Shown here in pieces: positions 18,743 to 28,694 of a stretch of DNA of 64,000 bases (the stretch's first letter is position 1; every line of letters starts with the position of its first letter). The notes under the pieces are model-generated. The model ran no database searches. It worked only from the letters and a program-made list of their open reading frames with translations, and was not told the DNA's origin. Both the position numbers and the translations under genes were made by a program. This stretch comes from Verrucomicrobiota bacterium (GTDB taxonomy: Bacteria > Verrucomicrobiota > Lentisphaeria > JABSQK01 > JAJFLO01), in contig JAJFLQ010000011.1 of NCBI GenBank assembly GCA_021772615.1, positions 62,001-126,000 of the forward strand. The letters run 5' to 3'.

Positions 18743-19975
18743 GTGCAACCTTTGAAGCCGCTATTTTATTGTTGGCAGTTGGTCGGCCTGATCTTTTGGG
18801 GTACTTTCAACGCGTCGATTTCCAACGCCAGCATAATTTGGATGACGTTGGGACGGACAGACGTGCCTGCGCGGAATGCCGAGGGTAATATTCTCTTGCA
18901 CTCGGAGCTGGATGGTCTTGACTTCGAAATATACAACGACAACCGATTACGACAGGCCGAAGTCAAGGTTGCCGGTCTCGATAGAGTCGCGGACGGGCAT
19001 TTCCGTGGGGTCGTTCATATCGATGCCGATCTGAATGAGACAGTATCGGTTCGCGTTTTCAATGCCGACAGAACCAAATATGCTGAACTCGGCTCGGGGC
19101 TCGTTGCGGCAGCGGACTTCGCCCCACACATCGACATTGAGACGTATTCTGTAGATATACCGACTATCACCTGGCACGACGCAGTTTTCTACGATTTGGC
19201 GGTGGACAGATCGGGCGCAGGCATTGTCAGCAACGTGGATGGCGTCTATCTGGTCGACAGTACGGTCAGCCTCTCCGCAACCCCGGCAAATCGCTTTGAG
19301 TTTGTCCGGTGGTCAGGCGATATCGATGGGACAGCGGCATCAATGCAGCAAGCGGATGTAACCATGGATCAACACAGATCCGTCACCGCGCTTTTTGGTC
19401 GCGTGGTTCCTGATGAGTGGGTGATGAATCATTTCGGCAACGAGACGATCGACCTGGAGGATGATCCCGACGATGACGGGCTGTCGACGCGAAGGGAATT
19501 CGAAGCGGGTACAGATCCAGGCCGTGGTGACCAGTCGCAATCCGTTTCGATTGACCTGGAGCCGGGATGGAACTTGATTTCATTGCCGGTCCAACCCTCA
19601 CCGTCGACAATGTTTCAGCCGAATGTAAGCGGCACCCCATCTATTGCGCAGTGGTCGTGGGACGCCTGGCAGGGACGAATGACACGGCAACAGCCACTCG
19701 CCGCGAAACGTGCATATTGGGTATTCACAACCGCCTCCGATCAGGAGATCACGGTGACCGGCCAGCAAGTCATTGCCAATTCGCTATTTCTTTTTTCGGG
19801 TTGGAATATGATCGGCCCGGCGACGGCCAGGAGCGTAATCAACGACGGGGAGCCTGCGACGATTGTCTGGACCTGGGATCCGCTGAACAAACGCTTCACG
19901 CGCGTGAATCGCGACGCGTTGTTAGACCCTCTGAGAGGTTATTGGCTGTTTTCCGATTCGGATACGGAAATATGA
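18743..19975 (+). CDS. Exported protein with InlB-like repeat and C-terminal GWNLI domain
   Basis: A 410-residue protein. GTG at 18743, preceded by AAGGA, starts a signal peptide of ~29 residues (LVGLIFWGTFNASISNA). Residues ~70-155 form a beta domain. Residues ~165-215 fit the divergent InlB-type repeat (VSLSATPANRFEFVRWSGD). A DDPDDDGLSTRREFEAGTDP segment (~235-255) is a calcium-binding-like repeat. The last ~150 residues have PGWNLISLPV and GWNMIGPA, the same double unit that ends the protein at 1-1581. Likely secreted or surface-attached. Convergent with the subtilase gene. Confidence 0.72.
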   Translation: MQPLKPLFYCWQLVGLIFWGTFNASISNASIIWMTLGRTDVPARNAEGNILLHSELDGLDFEIYNDNRLRQAEVKVAGLDRVADGHFRGVVHIDADLNETVSVRVFNADRTKYAELGSGLVAAADFAPHIDIETYSVDIPTITWHDAVFYDLAVDRSGAGIVSNVDGVYLVDSTVSLSATPANRFEFVRWSGDIDGTAASMQQADVTMDQHRSVTALFGRVVPDEWVMNHFGNETIDLEDDPDDDGLSTRREFEAGTDPGRGDQSQSVSIDLEPGWNLISLPVQPSPSTMFQPNVSGTPSIAQWSWDAWQGRMTRQQPLAAKRAYWVFTTASDQEITVTGQQVIANSLFLFSGWNMIGPATARSVINDGEPATIVWTWDPLNKRFTRVNRDALLDPLRGYWLFSDSDTEI

Positions 19976-19999
19976 TCGCATTTTCTACCGTACACCCTG

Positions 20000-22900
20000 T
20001 TACGGACGTTCGATTTTTAGGCGATAAAACGATTTTGACCTGGAATCGGACCCAATGTCTTCGTAGGTCATTTCTGTGGGGTTTCCTCGCATTTCGCCGC
20101 TAACATCCTCGAAACCGTCCGCCAGAGTTTGCGCTCGCTCCAATCGATAAAATCGGTCATCACGACTCTGCCATCGGAGTGTTGCAGCAGCATTTCCGTG
20201 CAGACCTTCGATGGTTAACGTTGGATTCGACGCTGGATCGGTCGGATCCGTACCAGCGATGAATTCATGTCGATCACTAACGTCGTCGCCATCGGAATCG
20301 CTGCCGGCGGTCGCCACCGAGGTCGCGCCCCAATGGCTGATCTCCCATGTGTCAGCAATCCTGTCACCATCAGCATCTGTTTCCGTGACCAGGGTGACGG
20401 TATCATGCTTCGAGGGATCGGTCTCCGATCGTACGTGCAATCGTAGAATCCGGTCGACCGGAGCCATCACGGTCTCGGTGACACGGACTTCGATTTCAAA
20501 CGATTGGTGCGCAGCGACTTCTGCAGAAACCCAGCCATCATTCCTGACCTCATCGGTGATATCGGTCCCGTCGAAAAAGAAACGAGCAGCGGGATATTCG
20601 GACTCCGATGTGAAAACAAAACGATCGGGGTATGTGCCCTGGTTGTCGACTAAGACAAGAAAAACACGCGTTTCGCTGTGGGTTGTCAATTGAACCGTCT
20701 TTTGCCCGTTTGCTTCGAATTCGCCAAAGCCGTGGACGTTCCCCGTCTCAGAGCTCGCGAGCGCAAGATCCGGCTGCAGACGTGCCCGGTCGTAGATCAT
20801 CAACTGCGAATCGTCGACATCACGTTCTCCGATCAAGTCAGTCGCATTGGTGAGAAACCCAAGATAGCGGCCATCGGCATTGAAACGTCCACCGAAACTG
20901 TCGCCATCGGGCTGATCGCCCAGGTTGGTCACACTTATCACATTCATTTCCTTTGTAGCGATGGTATACACGACAACGTTCGAGTAAATCGGGGAGAATG
21001 CAGGGTCGAGTGTGTCTGCAATCGCGGTAAACGCAATCTCAGTACCATCGGGACTGATCGCCCCCGTGCCGCTGCCGGTGGTGCCGGTGGTCGTTTGCGA
21101 CTCGATGTTGATCGGAATCGTGATGCCTTGCTCGCGATCATGGAGAAAGAGATCCAACGCGTCATTCGAGTCGATGGAAACGATGTTTGATGCATACGAA
21201 CTGAACAAAACAAAACGACCGTCGTCCGAGACGCCGCGAGCGAAACTGGGACCATTCGCACTACCGCCATCGAAGGCGTTGCTCACGAATTCGAATTTGT
21301 TTTCGTTCCGATCAAGAAACACAACGTCTTCAAAAGCGTTGTCATCGCTGCCCGTAAGATTGGTGGCGAACGTATTGAACACGACAAAGCGTCCATCAGC
21401 AGAGATGTAGCCGCCGGACGAATCGCCATTTCCCTTGACACCTGAATCGGTTTCGGAAATGACGGAAAACAGGTCATTGTCGATGTCGTACAGGTAGAGA
21501 TCACTGACACCGTTGGTATCATTCGTAACAAGGTTTGTCGCGATCGTTTCGAAAAGAATGTATTGGCCATTTCCACTTAATACCGGGAATTCGCTGCCTC
21601 GATCGGCCTCTGCGCCGTCGCCGGTCACGGTAATCCGCAGCAATGAGCCTGCTTCGTAATCGCGCAAATAGATATGGTCGCGAAACTCCGTCTCACTTTC
21701 GATGATATTGTCTGATCGGGAATGAAAAGCAATGCGCTTGCCGTCACGACTTATCGAAGGCGACGTGCTGCGGGACAGACCGCCGTCACCAGCAAGGCTT
21801 TCGCTCACTCTGCTCAACGCAGCGCTTTCGATATCGGCGCGGAACACATCCGGAGACACGTTGAAATCGGCCATGACCAAATTATCGGCGTCTGATTCGA
21901 AGGCGACAAATCGCCCATCCCCACTGATGGAGAATCGACTGGTGAAATTATTGCCCGGTTCGCCGGAGAAACCACGACTCACAAGCACCGAGCCCGGAAA
22001 CGACCGCGAGATTGTTCGGCTTACGAGAACAGTCGTAACCGCACGTACGCGATCGGAGATACCCGGAGTGCCGTCAGGCATCACACTGATAATAACATCC
22101 AACGTCGATGGGACGGTCCAGTCTTCGGCCGCTGTCACCTCGAGTTCCAAATCAAAGCATTCACCGGGCGCAAGAACATCCGAAACCCATCCACTGGAGA
22201 CGACGTTCTCCGTCACGTCGTTCGTGCCCGCATCCGTGTAATGAATCTCCCAGTCCGGCCGGGCACCGGTCGAAGTCACGAGAAATCGATCGGCAACAAG
22301 ACCTTGATTCACAACGCGAATGACATAATTCGCTGAATTACCTGGTAGGATCTCTTGTGAACGTCGCTGGTCAATTTGCTCACCCAGCTCATTGCCACCG
22401 GCGTAGTCAACCTCACCGAGTCGCGCAATCATCGCGTTCGGCCGAACCGTCCCCAGATTGACAGAAAAAACATCGCTCGAGCCGTTGCCGTCATCATGGG
22501 TCAGATTGTTCGCCCAGGAATTGAACGCCATAATCTGACCATCACTGGAGAGCGTGCCGCCCCACACCGTGTTCCTGGGGGCGGCGCCAAGTGCATTCAC
22601 GCCGATTACCTGCCTTAACCCAGAGAGCCTGTCCCACAGGTACACCCACGGATAGTCGGGTGCCTCAAGGTGGAGAATATTGGTAGCAACCGAGGTGAAG
22701 GTGATATGTCGCCCATCAAAATCGGAAGCGGGAAGGAATGAATCGCCATTGGCCTGCGAACCGCTGTCGGTGTAGCTCACCAGTCCATTCGTTGCGTCCC
22801 GCCACTCACGTAGGATCACTTTTCGAAATTCATTGGTCTCACCAGGAATGATGTTAGTCGAAGCCGTTTCGTATAAGACGACGTTGCCGTCACCACTCAC

Positions 22901-25372
22901 GAACGGAGGACCACAGCTGCTGTTGCCCACGACGCCAGAGTCCGATACGCTGATCAAATCGGTGTTTCCGGTATCGCGATCGTGAAGATAAACCTGCAGA
23001 TTGACCAAAGAATGTGTGTGGCTCGTTAGATTCGTTGCCTCCGAGGCGAATACAACAACACGTCCATCTTCGCTAATGTGAGGAAAGACACTGGCGCCGT
23101 CGCCAATGTTGCCGGCCGATGATACGCTCACGATCTCGGTCGTTCCGCTGAACGTATCATAAACAAACACATCCCAATTGGGATTGATGTCTCCGTTGAC
23201 AATGTCACTTGCGAATGAGTAGTAGACCACGGAACTGCCGTCAGCGCTGATTTCGGCGTCGAAGCTACTGTTGTTTGCATTGCCGCCACCGATCTTTTCG
23301 CTAATTCTCGTTAGTTCGCCGGTATTCATGTCCTTAAGGTAAATATCCGACGCACCGTTGGTATCGTTCGCCTGAAACGCAGAAGCGGAGTGAAACGCGA
23401 CATAGCGTCCGTCAGCACTGATACTTGGCTCATCCGATTCCTCGCTTCCGACCTCGCCGTTCGCCGTTACGCTCGCCATTCTTGTGATGCCCATCACCAT
23501 GTCGCGTACGAACACATCTTTGACACCGTTCGTGTCGCCGACGACCATATTGCCCGCTTCCGATGTGAAGACCGCATAGCGGCCGTCGCCGCTGATCGTC
23601 GATGTCAACACGCGATTGTTGGCGCTGTGTCCACCTTCCGTATAGCTTGCCAGGCGAATCCCCGAACGCTGTCGGTCGGTTCTCGCAACCAGCTCGGCCT
23701 GATCAAATGTGCTCGCATTCAGGGAGTCGCAACGCACTGTGAACATCAACTCCTCGGTCAGCGTGCTCGATGACACGGGTTCGATTTCTACCCGGAACCT
23801 GATGAACTGCCCCGGCTGCATTGCGTCCGTCTCAAACGTACCGGCGACAACGTCATCGGTAATATTCGAACCGCCGCTCCAGTCCTGGTAGAATCGAACC
23901 GTCCAGGCCTCATCAACGACTGGCTGGGCCTCGATCCGATACGCATCAGGATCGTTGCCGTCATTCTCAAGGTGGAAGAAATAGGTCAATGGATTGCCGA
24001 ACGTTGCGATACCGTCAAGTGTTTGCTCCCCTCCCGAGAGATAAACGTCCTTCCCAACGGTAACGGACGCCGTCGATGCCCCAACCACGAGGTCCGGGAT
24101 ATTGTCCCCTTTGACCACCTCCAGCGGCGCCGTCAAGCTCAGCCTACCGCCGCTGCCGACGATGTCCAAAAACTCAGCGGATTGTTCGACGCCGCCGACC
24201 AGAAGCGATGCAAGCGCTGTTGGAGACAGCGTCGGGTCGCTGGCGAACAGCAGTGCCGCTGCTCCGGTTACGTGTGGCGCCGCCATTGACGTGCCTTGGA
24301 GAAAATTCAGCGAATCGTTGTCTTTATGCAGACTCAACGTAGTCGTTCCGGGCGCTGCGAGGTCCACATTATGCAGACCGAAATTCGAAAAACCTGCCAG
24401 ACGATCCCCACGTGTCGAGGCCGCTACCGAAAGCAACCCGTCAACGTCATAATTCGCGGGGAACTCGGGGAAGAGGTCGCTGTTTTGCCCCTGATTGCCG
24501 GCGGCACATACGATAACGATGCCCACATCGGCCAGCGCAGTGAATGCATCGTGCAGTATCTGGCTCGAATTCGGCCCGCCCCAGCTGTTGTTGACAGCAA
24601 CGATATTGATGCCGCGTGATTTCATATCAACCACGTACTGCAACGCATCCAGAATTTTATCGGTAGTAGCAAAATCGTCGACAGACGTGATGCGCAGCGC
24701 CATGATCGAGATGTCCCAATTGACGCCGGCTACGCCGGCAGCGTTGTTACCCCGCGCGCCAATAATTCCTGAAACGTGACTGCCGTGTCCGTCATCATCC
24801 AGGGGATCGGCGTCGTCTTCGACAAAATCTACCCCATGGATGTCGTCAATATAACCGTTGTTGTCGTCGTCAATTTGGTTTCCTGCAATCTCATTAGGGT
24901 TTCGCCACGCATTCTCTCTGATATCTTCATGGAGGTATTGCAGACCGGTATCGAACACCGCCACGACGATATCCGAGGATCCGGTTGTGACGTCCCAGGC
25001 GTCAGGCGCGCCGATGGTTTGCAGCCCCCACTGCCGAGCGAATTCGGGATCGTCCGGCGTACGCCGGAGGTCATACCGGAAGTTCGGTTCAACATGCAGA
25101 ACGCCCGGCATCCTTCTGAGACGTTTAATGGCGTCCCGAATGGGCACAGGCTCCGGCAATTCTACCCGAAAACATCCCGTGCGCCGCAATTCTTTCGTGA
25201 CATGTAGCGGAAACCTGTATTTCTCCGACTGGGCGACAAGCGTCCTGTCTGAATTCTGATATTGAACGATAAATTCGCCCTGCACATAGGTCCGCGGAGG
25301 CGGCACGGCTTCCATGCCGTGAGCCGTGCCGGATAGAAATAGCGCGAAGCATAAGAATCTTAAATATCGCAT
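20000..25372 (-). CDS. Large secreted subtilisin-like protease with TolB-like propeller repeats
   Basis: A 1790-residue exported S8 peptidase. The ATG at 25372 starts a signal peptide (MRYLRFLCFALFLSGTAHG); a 24-residue upstream extension is unlikely. An inhibitor-like prodomain (~25-95) precedes the catalytic domain (~110-430) with VFDTGL (Asp), DDDGHGSHVSG (His) and GTSMAAPHVTG (Ser), so the triad is complete. The rest alternates beta-sandwich segments with two long series of WD40-like repeats of the form SxDGRxVxFxSxATN followed by DVFLxDxxxG, which should make beta-propellers. The C-terminus has a calcium-binding DADGDRIADTWE / DSDGDDVSDRHE unit and a beta domain. It is probably a cell-surface or secreted protease; the substrate is unknown. 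Confidence 0.9.
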   Translation of the reverse strand: MRYLRFLCFALFLSGTAHGMEAVPPPRTYVQGEFIVQYQNSDRTLVAQSEKYRFPLHVTKELRRTGCFRVELPEPVPIRDAIKRLRRMPGVLHVEPNFRYDLRRTPDDPEFARQWGLQTIGAPDAWDVTTGSSDIVVAVFDTGLQYLHEDIRENAWRNPNEIAGNQIDDDNNGYIDDIHGVDFVEDDADPLDDDGHGSHVSGIIGARGNNAAGVAGVNWDISIMALRITSVDDFATTDKILDALQYVVDMKSRGINIVAVNNSWGGPNSSQILHDAFTALADVGIVIVCAAGNQGQNSDLFPEFPANYDVDGLLSVAASTRGDRLAGFSNFGLHNVDLAAPGTTTLSLHKDNDSLNFLQGTSMAAPHVTGAAALLFASDPTLSPTALASLLVGGVEQSAEFLDIVGSGGRLSLTAPLEVVKGDNIPDLVVGASTASVTVGKDVYLSGGEQTLDGIATFGNPLTYFFHLENDGNDPDAYRIEAQPVVDEAWTVRFYQDWSGGSNITDDVVAGTFETDAMQPGQFIRFRVEIEPVSSSTLTEELMFTVRCDSLNASTFDQAELVARTDRQRSGIRLASYTEGGHSANNRVLTSTISGDGRYAVFTSEAGNMVVGDTNGVKDVFVRDMVMGITRMASVTANGEVGSEESDEPSISADGRYVAFHSASAFQANDTNGASDIYLKDMNTGELTRISEKIGGGNANNSSFDAEISADGSSVVYYSFASDIVNGDINPNWDVFVYDTFSGTTEIVSVSSAGNIGDGASVFPHISEDGRVVVFASEATNLTSHTHSLVNLQVYLHDRDTGNTDLISVSDSGVVGNSSCGPPFVSGDGNVVLYETASTNIIPGETNEFRKVILREWRDATNGLVSYTDSGSQANGDSFLPASDFDGRHITFTSVATNILHLEAPDYPWVYLWDRLSGLRQVIGVNALGAAPRNTVWGGTLSSDGQIMAFNSWANNLTHDDGNGSSDVFSVNLGTVRPNAMIARLGEVDYAGGNELGEQIDQRRSQEILPGNSANYVIRVVNQGLVADRFLVTSTGARPDWEIHYTDAGTNDVTENVVSSGWVSDVLAPGECFDLELEVTAAEDWTVPSTLDVIISVMPDGTPGISDRVRAVTTVLVSRTISRSFPGSVLVSRGFSGEPGNNFTSRFSISGDGRFVAFESDADNLVMADFNVSPDVFRADIESAALSRVSESLAGDGGLSRSTSPSISRDGKRIAFHSRSDNIIESETEFRDHIYLRDYEAGSLLRITVTGDGAEADRGSEFPVLSGNGQYILFETIATNLVTNDTNGVSDLYLYDIDNDLFSVISETDSGVKGNGDSSGGYISADGRFVVFNTFATNLTGSDDNAFEDVVFLDRNENKFEFVSNAFDGGSANGPSFARGVSDDGRFVLFSSYASNIVSIDSNDALDLFLHDREQGITIPINIESQTTTGTTGSGTGAISPDGTEIAFTAIADTLDPAFSPIYSNVVVYTIATKEMNVISVTNLGDQPDGDSFGGRFNADGRYLGFLTNATDLIGERDVDDSQLMIYDRARLQPDLALASSETGNVHGFGEFEANGQKTVQLTTHSETRVFLVLVDNQGTYPDRFVFTSESEYPAARFFFDGTDITDEVRNDGWVSAEVAAHQSFEIEVRVTETVMAPVDRILRLHVRSETDPSKHDTVTLVTETDADGDRIADTWEISHWGATSVATAGSDSDGDDVSDRHEFIAGTDPTDPASNPTLTIEGLHGNAAATLRWQSRDDRFYRLERAQTLADGFEDVSGEMRGNPTEMTYEDIGSDSRSKSFYRLKIERP

Positions 25373-25520
25373 ATTTGGAAAAACGCCTTGTGATCGCCCC
25401 GCCCATGGCAGTGTATGAAATCTGCCTGCCAAGATGCTCCACACCGCACACCGTCACGCCTGATCGGTACGGATACGTTTTTTTCAATCGGCGCAACGAC
25501 GGATGCGTGTACAGGCTGGA

Positions 25521-25706
25521 TCAATGCCTGGAGCTCGAAAAAACCCCGCGTTGCTTTCGGCGCTTCTTGAGATTTTGATCGCCGGAGGGCAACAACCGTA
25601 TCATATAGGTCTGCTCAAGGATTCCGAGATACCTCTTGACCGTTGGGACGGAGACATCAATCGCCTCGGCCATGCGGCAGTGGAGCGCCTTCTGATGTAA
25701 CGCCAA
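25521..25706 (-). pseudogene. Fragment of an AAA ATPase with DUF4143 domain
   Basis: About 40 residues, MAEAIDVSVPTVKRYLGI then LEQTYMIRLLP and NLKKR, match the winged-helix start of the DUF4143 domain in a common family of AAA+ ATPases. The frame then runs into unrelated residues and a stop. The ATPase half is absent, so this is a leftover scrap. Confidence 0.55.
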
Positions 25707-25780
25707 TCGGGATGTCTCGAATTTTGCGTTCAGGCGTTACGTAGACGATTACAACCATTTCTGGAATGCAAGCGAATCCG

Positions 25781-26197
25781 TTACTGTAGCAATTCGTTTA
25801 CAAGCTCACGTATTTTCTTATCGGCACTGATAAATTTATCCATCCGAGCACCTCCCCTCCGCGAGTTATAAACCGCCTCCCCAATGCTACTTCCATTCAA
25901 ATAAACCTTTATCTCGGCGTAGGACATATACATTGCCAAGTCCCAATTCCAATTGGCTGTATACGTGACCGCGATCGGATAATCGGTCACTGTGGACGAC
26001 GCGTCGACTACGGCAACGTTGTAGTTATGTTTCTCGATTTCACTTTTCAGCGCGCTTAAGACAGCTTCTCTAACTCTCGGGTTTTCAATAATATGCACGG
26101 TTAAATCACCATCAAGGGTTACGGGTGAAATATCTTGCCGAATTGCGCATGCCGTAAGAATTAAGAGTGCAGGTACAATCAGGATGAGTTTTCGCAT
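25781..26197 (-). CDS. Lipoprotein resembling the Sbal_3080 family
   Basis: A 138-residue lipoprotein: a short signal peptide ends in a lipobox LILTAC. The mature part has VHIIENPRVREAV, VTYTANWNWDLAMYMSYAEI and YNSRRGGARMDKFI, which I recognise as the pattern of the Sbal_3080-type lipoproteins of unknown function. It follows the ABC permease gene by 78 bp on the same strand, so it may be co-transcribed with the export operon, although nothing else ties it to export. Confidence 0.75.
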   Translation of the reverse strand: MRKLILIVPALLILTACAIRQDISPVTLDGDLTVHIIENPRVREAVLSALKSEIEKHNYNVAVVDASSTVTDYPIAVTYTANWNWDLAMYMSYAEIKVYLNGSSIGEAVYNSRRGGARMDKFISADKKIRELVNELLQ

Positions 26198-26275
26198 TGG
26201 TATGCTCCTTTCTGGTTTTCGTTTTTGTTGAGCTTGCCGGTGCTATACGAGCGTCACCGGAAACGTTGTCCCGGC

Positions 26276-27463
26276 CTATGTCGATCGCAGTGCGGTTATG
26301 GGATCGAGTTTTGCGGCCTGGTGCGCCGGGTAGAACCCGAAAAAGATGCCGACGGCGGATGACACGGCGACGCCAAGGATGATCGATTGATCGGAGACCA
26401 GAAAGTGCCAGGCATTGACGTAGGAAACGACGTAGGAAATCGCAATTCCACAGGCGATTCCGAATGCACCGCCGATCAGCGACAAGATGATCGATTCGAT
26501 CAGGAATTGCACTTGTATGTCGCCGCGCCGGGCGCCGAGGGCGCGGCGGATACCAATCTCGTTGCGCCGTTCCGACACCGAAACCAGCATCACGTTCATC
26601 ACCCCGACGCCGCCAATTAGAAGGGCGATACTGCCAATCGCGCCGAGCATCAGGTGGTACATGACCATTTGCTTCTCCATCTGGGCAATGAGGTGTTCCG
26701 CACTTCGGACGCGCATCGTGATCCCCTTCATCAGCAGTCCGAAATAGCGGGCCAGCTCACTTGTCAGTCGGTCGGCGGACGCCGCGGGAACCAGGCGACC
26801 GACGATCGACTCTATCGCCACCGAACGGTACACTCCCCGGCAGGTCGTGATCGGCATGAAAATCGACTGGTTCACGTCATACGGCTGCATGGTTCCGGCC
26901 GGCATACGATCCATGATCCCGACGATGGTGTAGAACGATTGCCGGATCCGAATCTTCGCGCCGATCGCACACGGCAATCCCAGTTCATTCATTTTCCTGT
27001 AAACATCGTCGCCGAGTACACAAACCGGCATGTCGACATCGAGGTCGGAGATGAAACGTCCGGTGATAAGCACAAGCTTGTTGATGGCGAGAAACGAATG
27101 GGTAACTCCCAGCATGGTGACGTCCAAAGCATGTCGCGGTTGGCCGATGGTATCTGCATGCTGGACGAACGGTGCGACATTGGCCAATGACGGGACATGC
27201 TTCGGCATCGACAGGACGTTCGCGAGCGATATCTGCTGAGCAACAGGGTCGCTCTCGTTCGAACGATCCCTTTGGATAACGACGAAGTCGGTGCCCAGAT
27301 CTTTGAATTGATTCATGGCTTCTTCCTGGACAATGGTCCCGATAGAGACCATGGCAATGACGGCGCTGATGCCGATCACGATGCCCAGGATCGCAAAGAA
27401 ACTGCGCTGCTTGGCCCCCCAAAGGCTCCTGAAAGCCATTTTTATGTTTGCCGATAAGATCAT
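26276..27463 (-). CDS. MacB-type ABC transporter permease
   Basis: A 395-residue inner-membrane permease of the MacB/LolC-like family. An N-terminal helix (FFAILGIVIGISAVIAMVSI) is followed by a periplasmic MacB_PCD domain (~50-245) and an FtsX domain with three C-terminal helices (~270-390) including SERRNEIGIRRALGA. Together with the ATPase at 27712, the adaptor at 28695 and the TolC-like protein at 30632 it makes a full tripartite efflux pump in order TolC-adaptor-ATPase-permease. Unlike E. coli MacB the ATPase is a separate polypeptide. The 248-bp gap to the ATPase gene holds a dispersed repeat. Confidence 0.9.
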   Translation of the reverse strand: MILSANIKMAFRSLWGAKQRSFFAILGIVIGISAVIAMVSIGTIVQEEAMNQFKDLGTDFVVIQRDRSNESDPVAQQISLANVLSMPKHVPSLANVAPFVQHADTIGQPRHALDVTMLGVTHSFLAINKLVLITGRFISDLDVDMPVCVLGDDVYRKMNELGLPCAIGAKIRIRQSFYTIVGIMDRMPAGTMQPYDVNQSIFMPITTCRGVYRSVAIESIVGRLVPAASADRLTSELARYFGLLMKGITMRVRSAEHLIAQMEKQMVMYHLMLGAIGSIALLIGGVGVMNVMLVSVSERRNEIGIRRALGARRGDIQVQFLIESIILSLIGGAFGIACGIAISYVVSYVNAWHFLVSDQSIILGVAVSSAVGIFFGFYPAHQAAKLDPITALRST

Positions 27464-27569
27464 GATTACGCTTTACAGGTAAACTTCCAAAGCACAGCGG
27501 CCGTACGTCGGCTCGACGTGCATAACGATGCTGACGGTGCTACTGCACAACTGAATCTGTAGAACAACA

Positions 27570-27700
27570 TAACGCAAAACGCGGACACGATGCTCCGTCG
27601 TTCGCACTTTAGCGTGCTTGCGCTATGCCCGCGCATCGCTCGTCGTGGCGTGAAACCCACAATGGAGTGTGAACTCCAACGCATAGCGCCAGGAACCAAC
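27570..27700. repeat. Dispersed repeat between ATPase and permease genes
   Basis: Contains TTCGCACTTTAGCGTGCTTG (27601-27620) and GAGTGTGAACTCCAACG (27665-27681), the two halves of the intergenic repeat family. It interrupts an otherwise tight operon. Confidence 0.6.
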
Positions 27701-27711
27701 AGAATGCATAG

Positions 27712-28416
27712 CTACGACGCAAGCAACGTAGCGGGATCGGCGTCTTCGTACAACACGCCGTCGTCCATCCGTATTTGCCGCTTGCACGTAGCCGCAATTT
27801 TCGGATCGTGTGATATGATTAGGAACGTCATGCCCTCATCGCGATTGAGTTGCTGGAAGAGCCGCATAATATCCGCGCCGGTGTCAGCATCCAGTGCACC
27901 TGTCGGCTCATCGGCAAGAATCAGGGTCGGACGACCAACCACCGCTCGCGCAATTGCCACACGCTGTTGCTGACCACCAGAAAGTTGATTCAATTTTTGA
28001 TGCTCCCGATCGAGCATTCCCACCTTTTGCAGGATTTCCCGGCACCGTTGGCGGATCTCCTTCGCTTTGACGCCTCGATAAATCAGAGGAATCCCGACGT
28101 TATCAATGACATTCAGACGCGGAAGAAGATGATAGCCCTGGAAGACGAAGCCGATTTTCCGGTTACGAAGCGCCGAGAGTTCCCGATCGCGGACCTTGCC
28201 CACCTCACGATTATCGATGATATACGTTCCCGAAGTGGCCTGATCCATCAGGCCCACGATATTCATCAATGTCGTCTTGCCACATCCGGACGCACCGACG
28301 ATAGAAATCAGCTCGCCGTCATCGATCGAAAGATTGATGCCTTTTAATACCTCGATATCGATAGGACCGAGCCGGTATCGCTTTCGTATGTCGTTGAGCT
28401 GGATTAGTGGCGGCAT
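27712..28416 (-). CDS. ABC transporter ATP-binding protein (MacB/LolD type)
   Basis: A 234-residue ATPase energising the permease at 26276. Walker A GASGCGKTT (~40-48), Q-loop VFQGYHLLPRL, signature LSGGQQQR, Walker B LILADEPTGALD and H-loop IISHDPK are all present. The ATG at 28416 gives the usual start (PLIQLNDIRKRY); a 28-codon upstream extension is not protein-like. It is the third gene of the TolC/adaptor/ATPase/permease set. Substrates of such pumps include peptides, macrolides and lipoproteins; which applies here cannot be told. Confidence 0.93.
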   Translation of the reverse strand: MPPLIQLNDIRKRYRLGPIDIEVLKGINLSIDDGELISIVGASGCGKTTLMNIVGLMDQATSGTYIIDNREVGKVRDRELSALRNRKIGFVFQGYHLLPRLNVIDNVGIPLIYRGVKAKEIRQRCREILQKVGMLDREHQKLNQLSGGQQQRVAIARAVVGRPTLILADEPTGALDADTGADIMRLFQQLNRDEGMTFLIISHDPKIAATCKRQIRMDDGVLYEDADPATLLAS

Positions 28417-28625
28417 TGTAAATTGGCGGTGTATAATTGTACCGGCGAACGCATGGCAACTCGCGTTGACCGAGCAGCGCATTGGCGGAACAACGGCCAC
28501 AATGTCGTTGAATTAATGGTTCTCGAGATCATGATTGCTGCCATTTACTGTACGGGTTTTACGAAACACGTTGATCACAACTGACGTTGTGATCAATGCC
28601 GTGTTGTACGCGGCGCGAGAACTGC

Positions 28626-28649
28626 CACACTAAAGTGCGAACACCAACG
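28626..28649. repeat. Copy of the dispersed CACACTAAAGTGCGAAC repeat
   Basis: One of the cleanest copies of the core CACACTAAAGTG..GAAC.CCAACG in the 278-bp gap between the ATPase and adaptor genes. No other feature is seen in that gap. Confidence 0.6.
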
Positions 28650-28694
28650 GACAAACGAATGTGAATGTCACGGTTCATTGGCATTCAATCCCGT

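Noticed and set aside
20000..25372. Two separate genes, protease and propeller protein
   Set aside because: The frame is continuous from signal peptide to C-terminus and such subtilase-propeller fusions occur in large secreted proteins.
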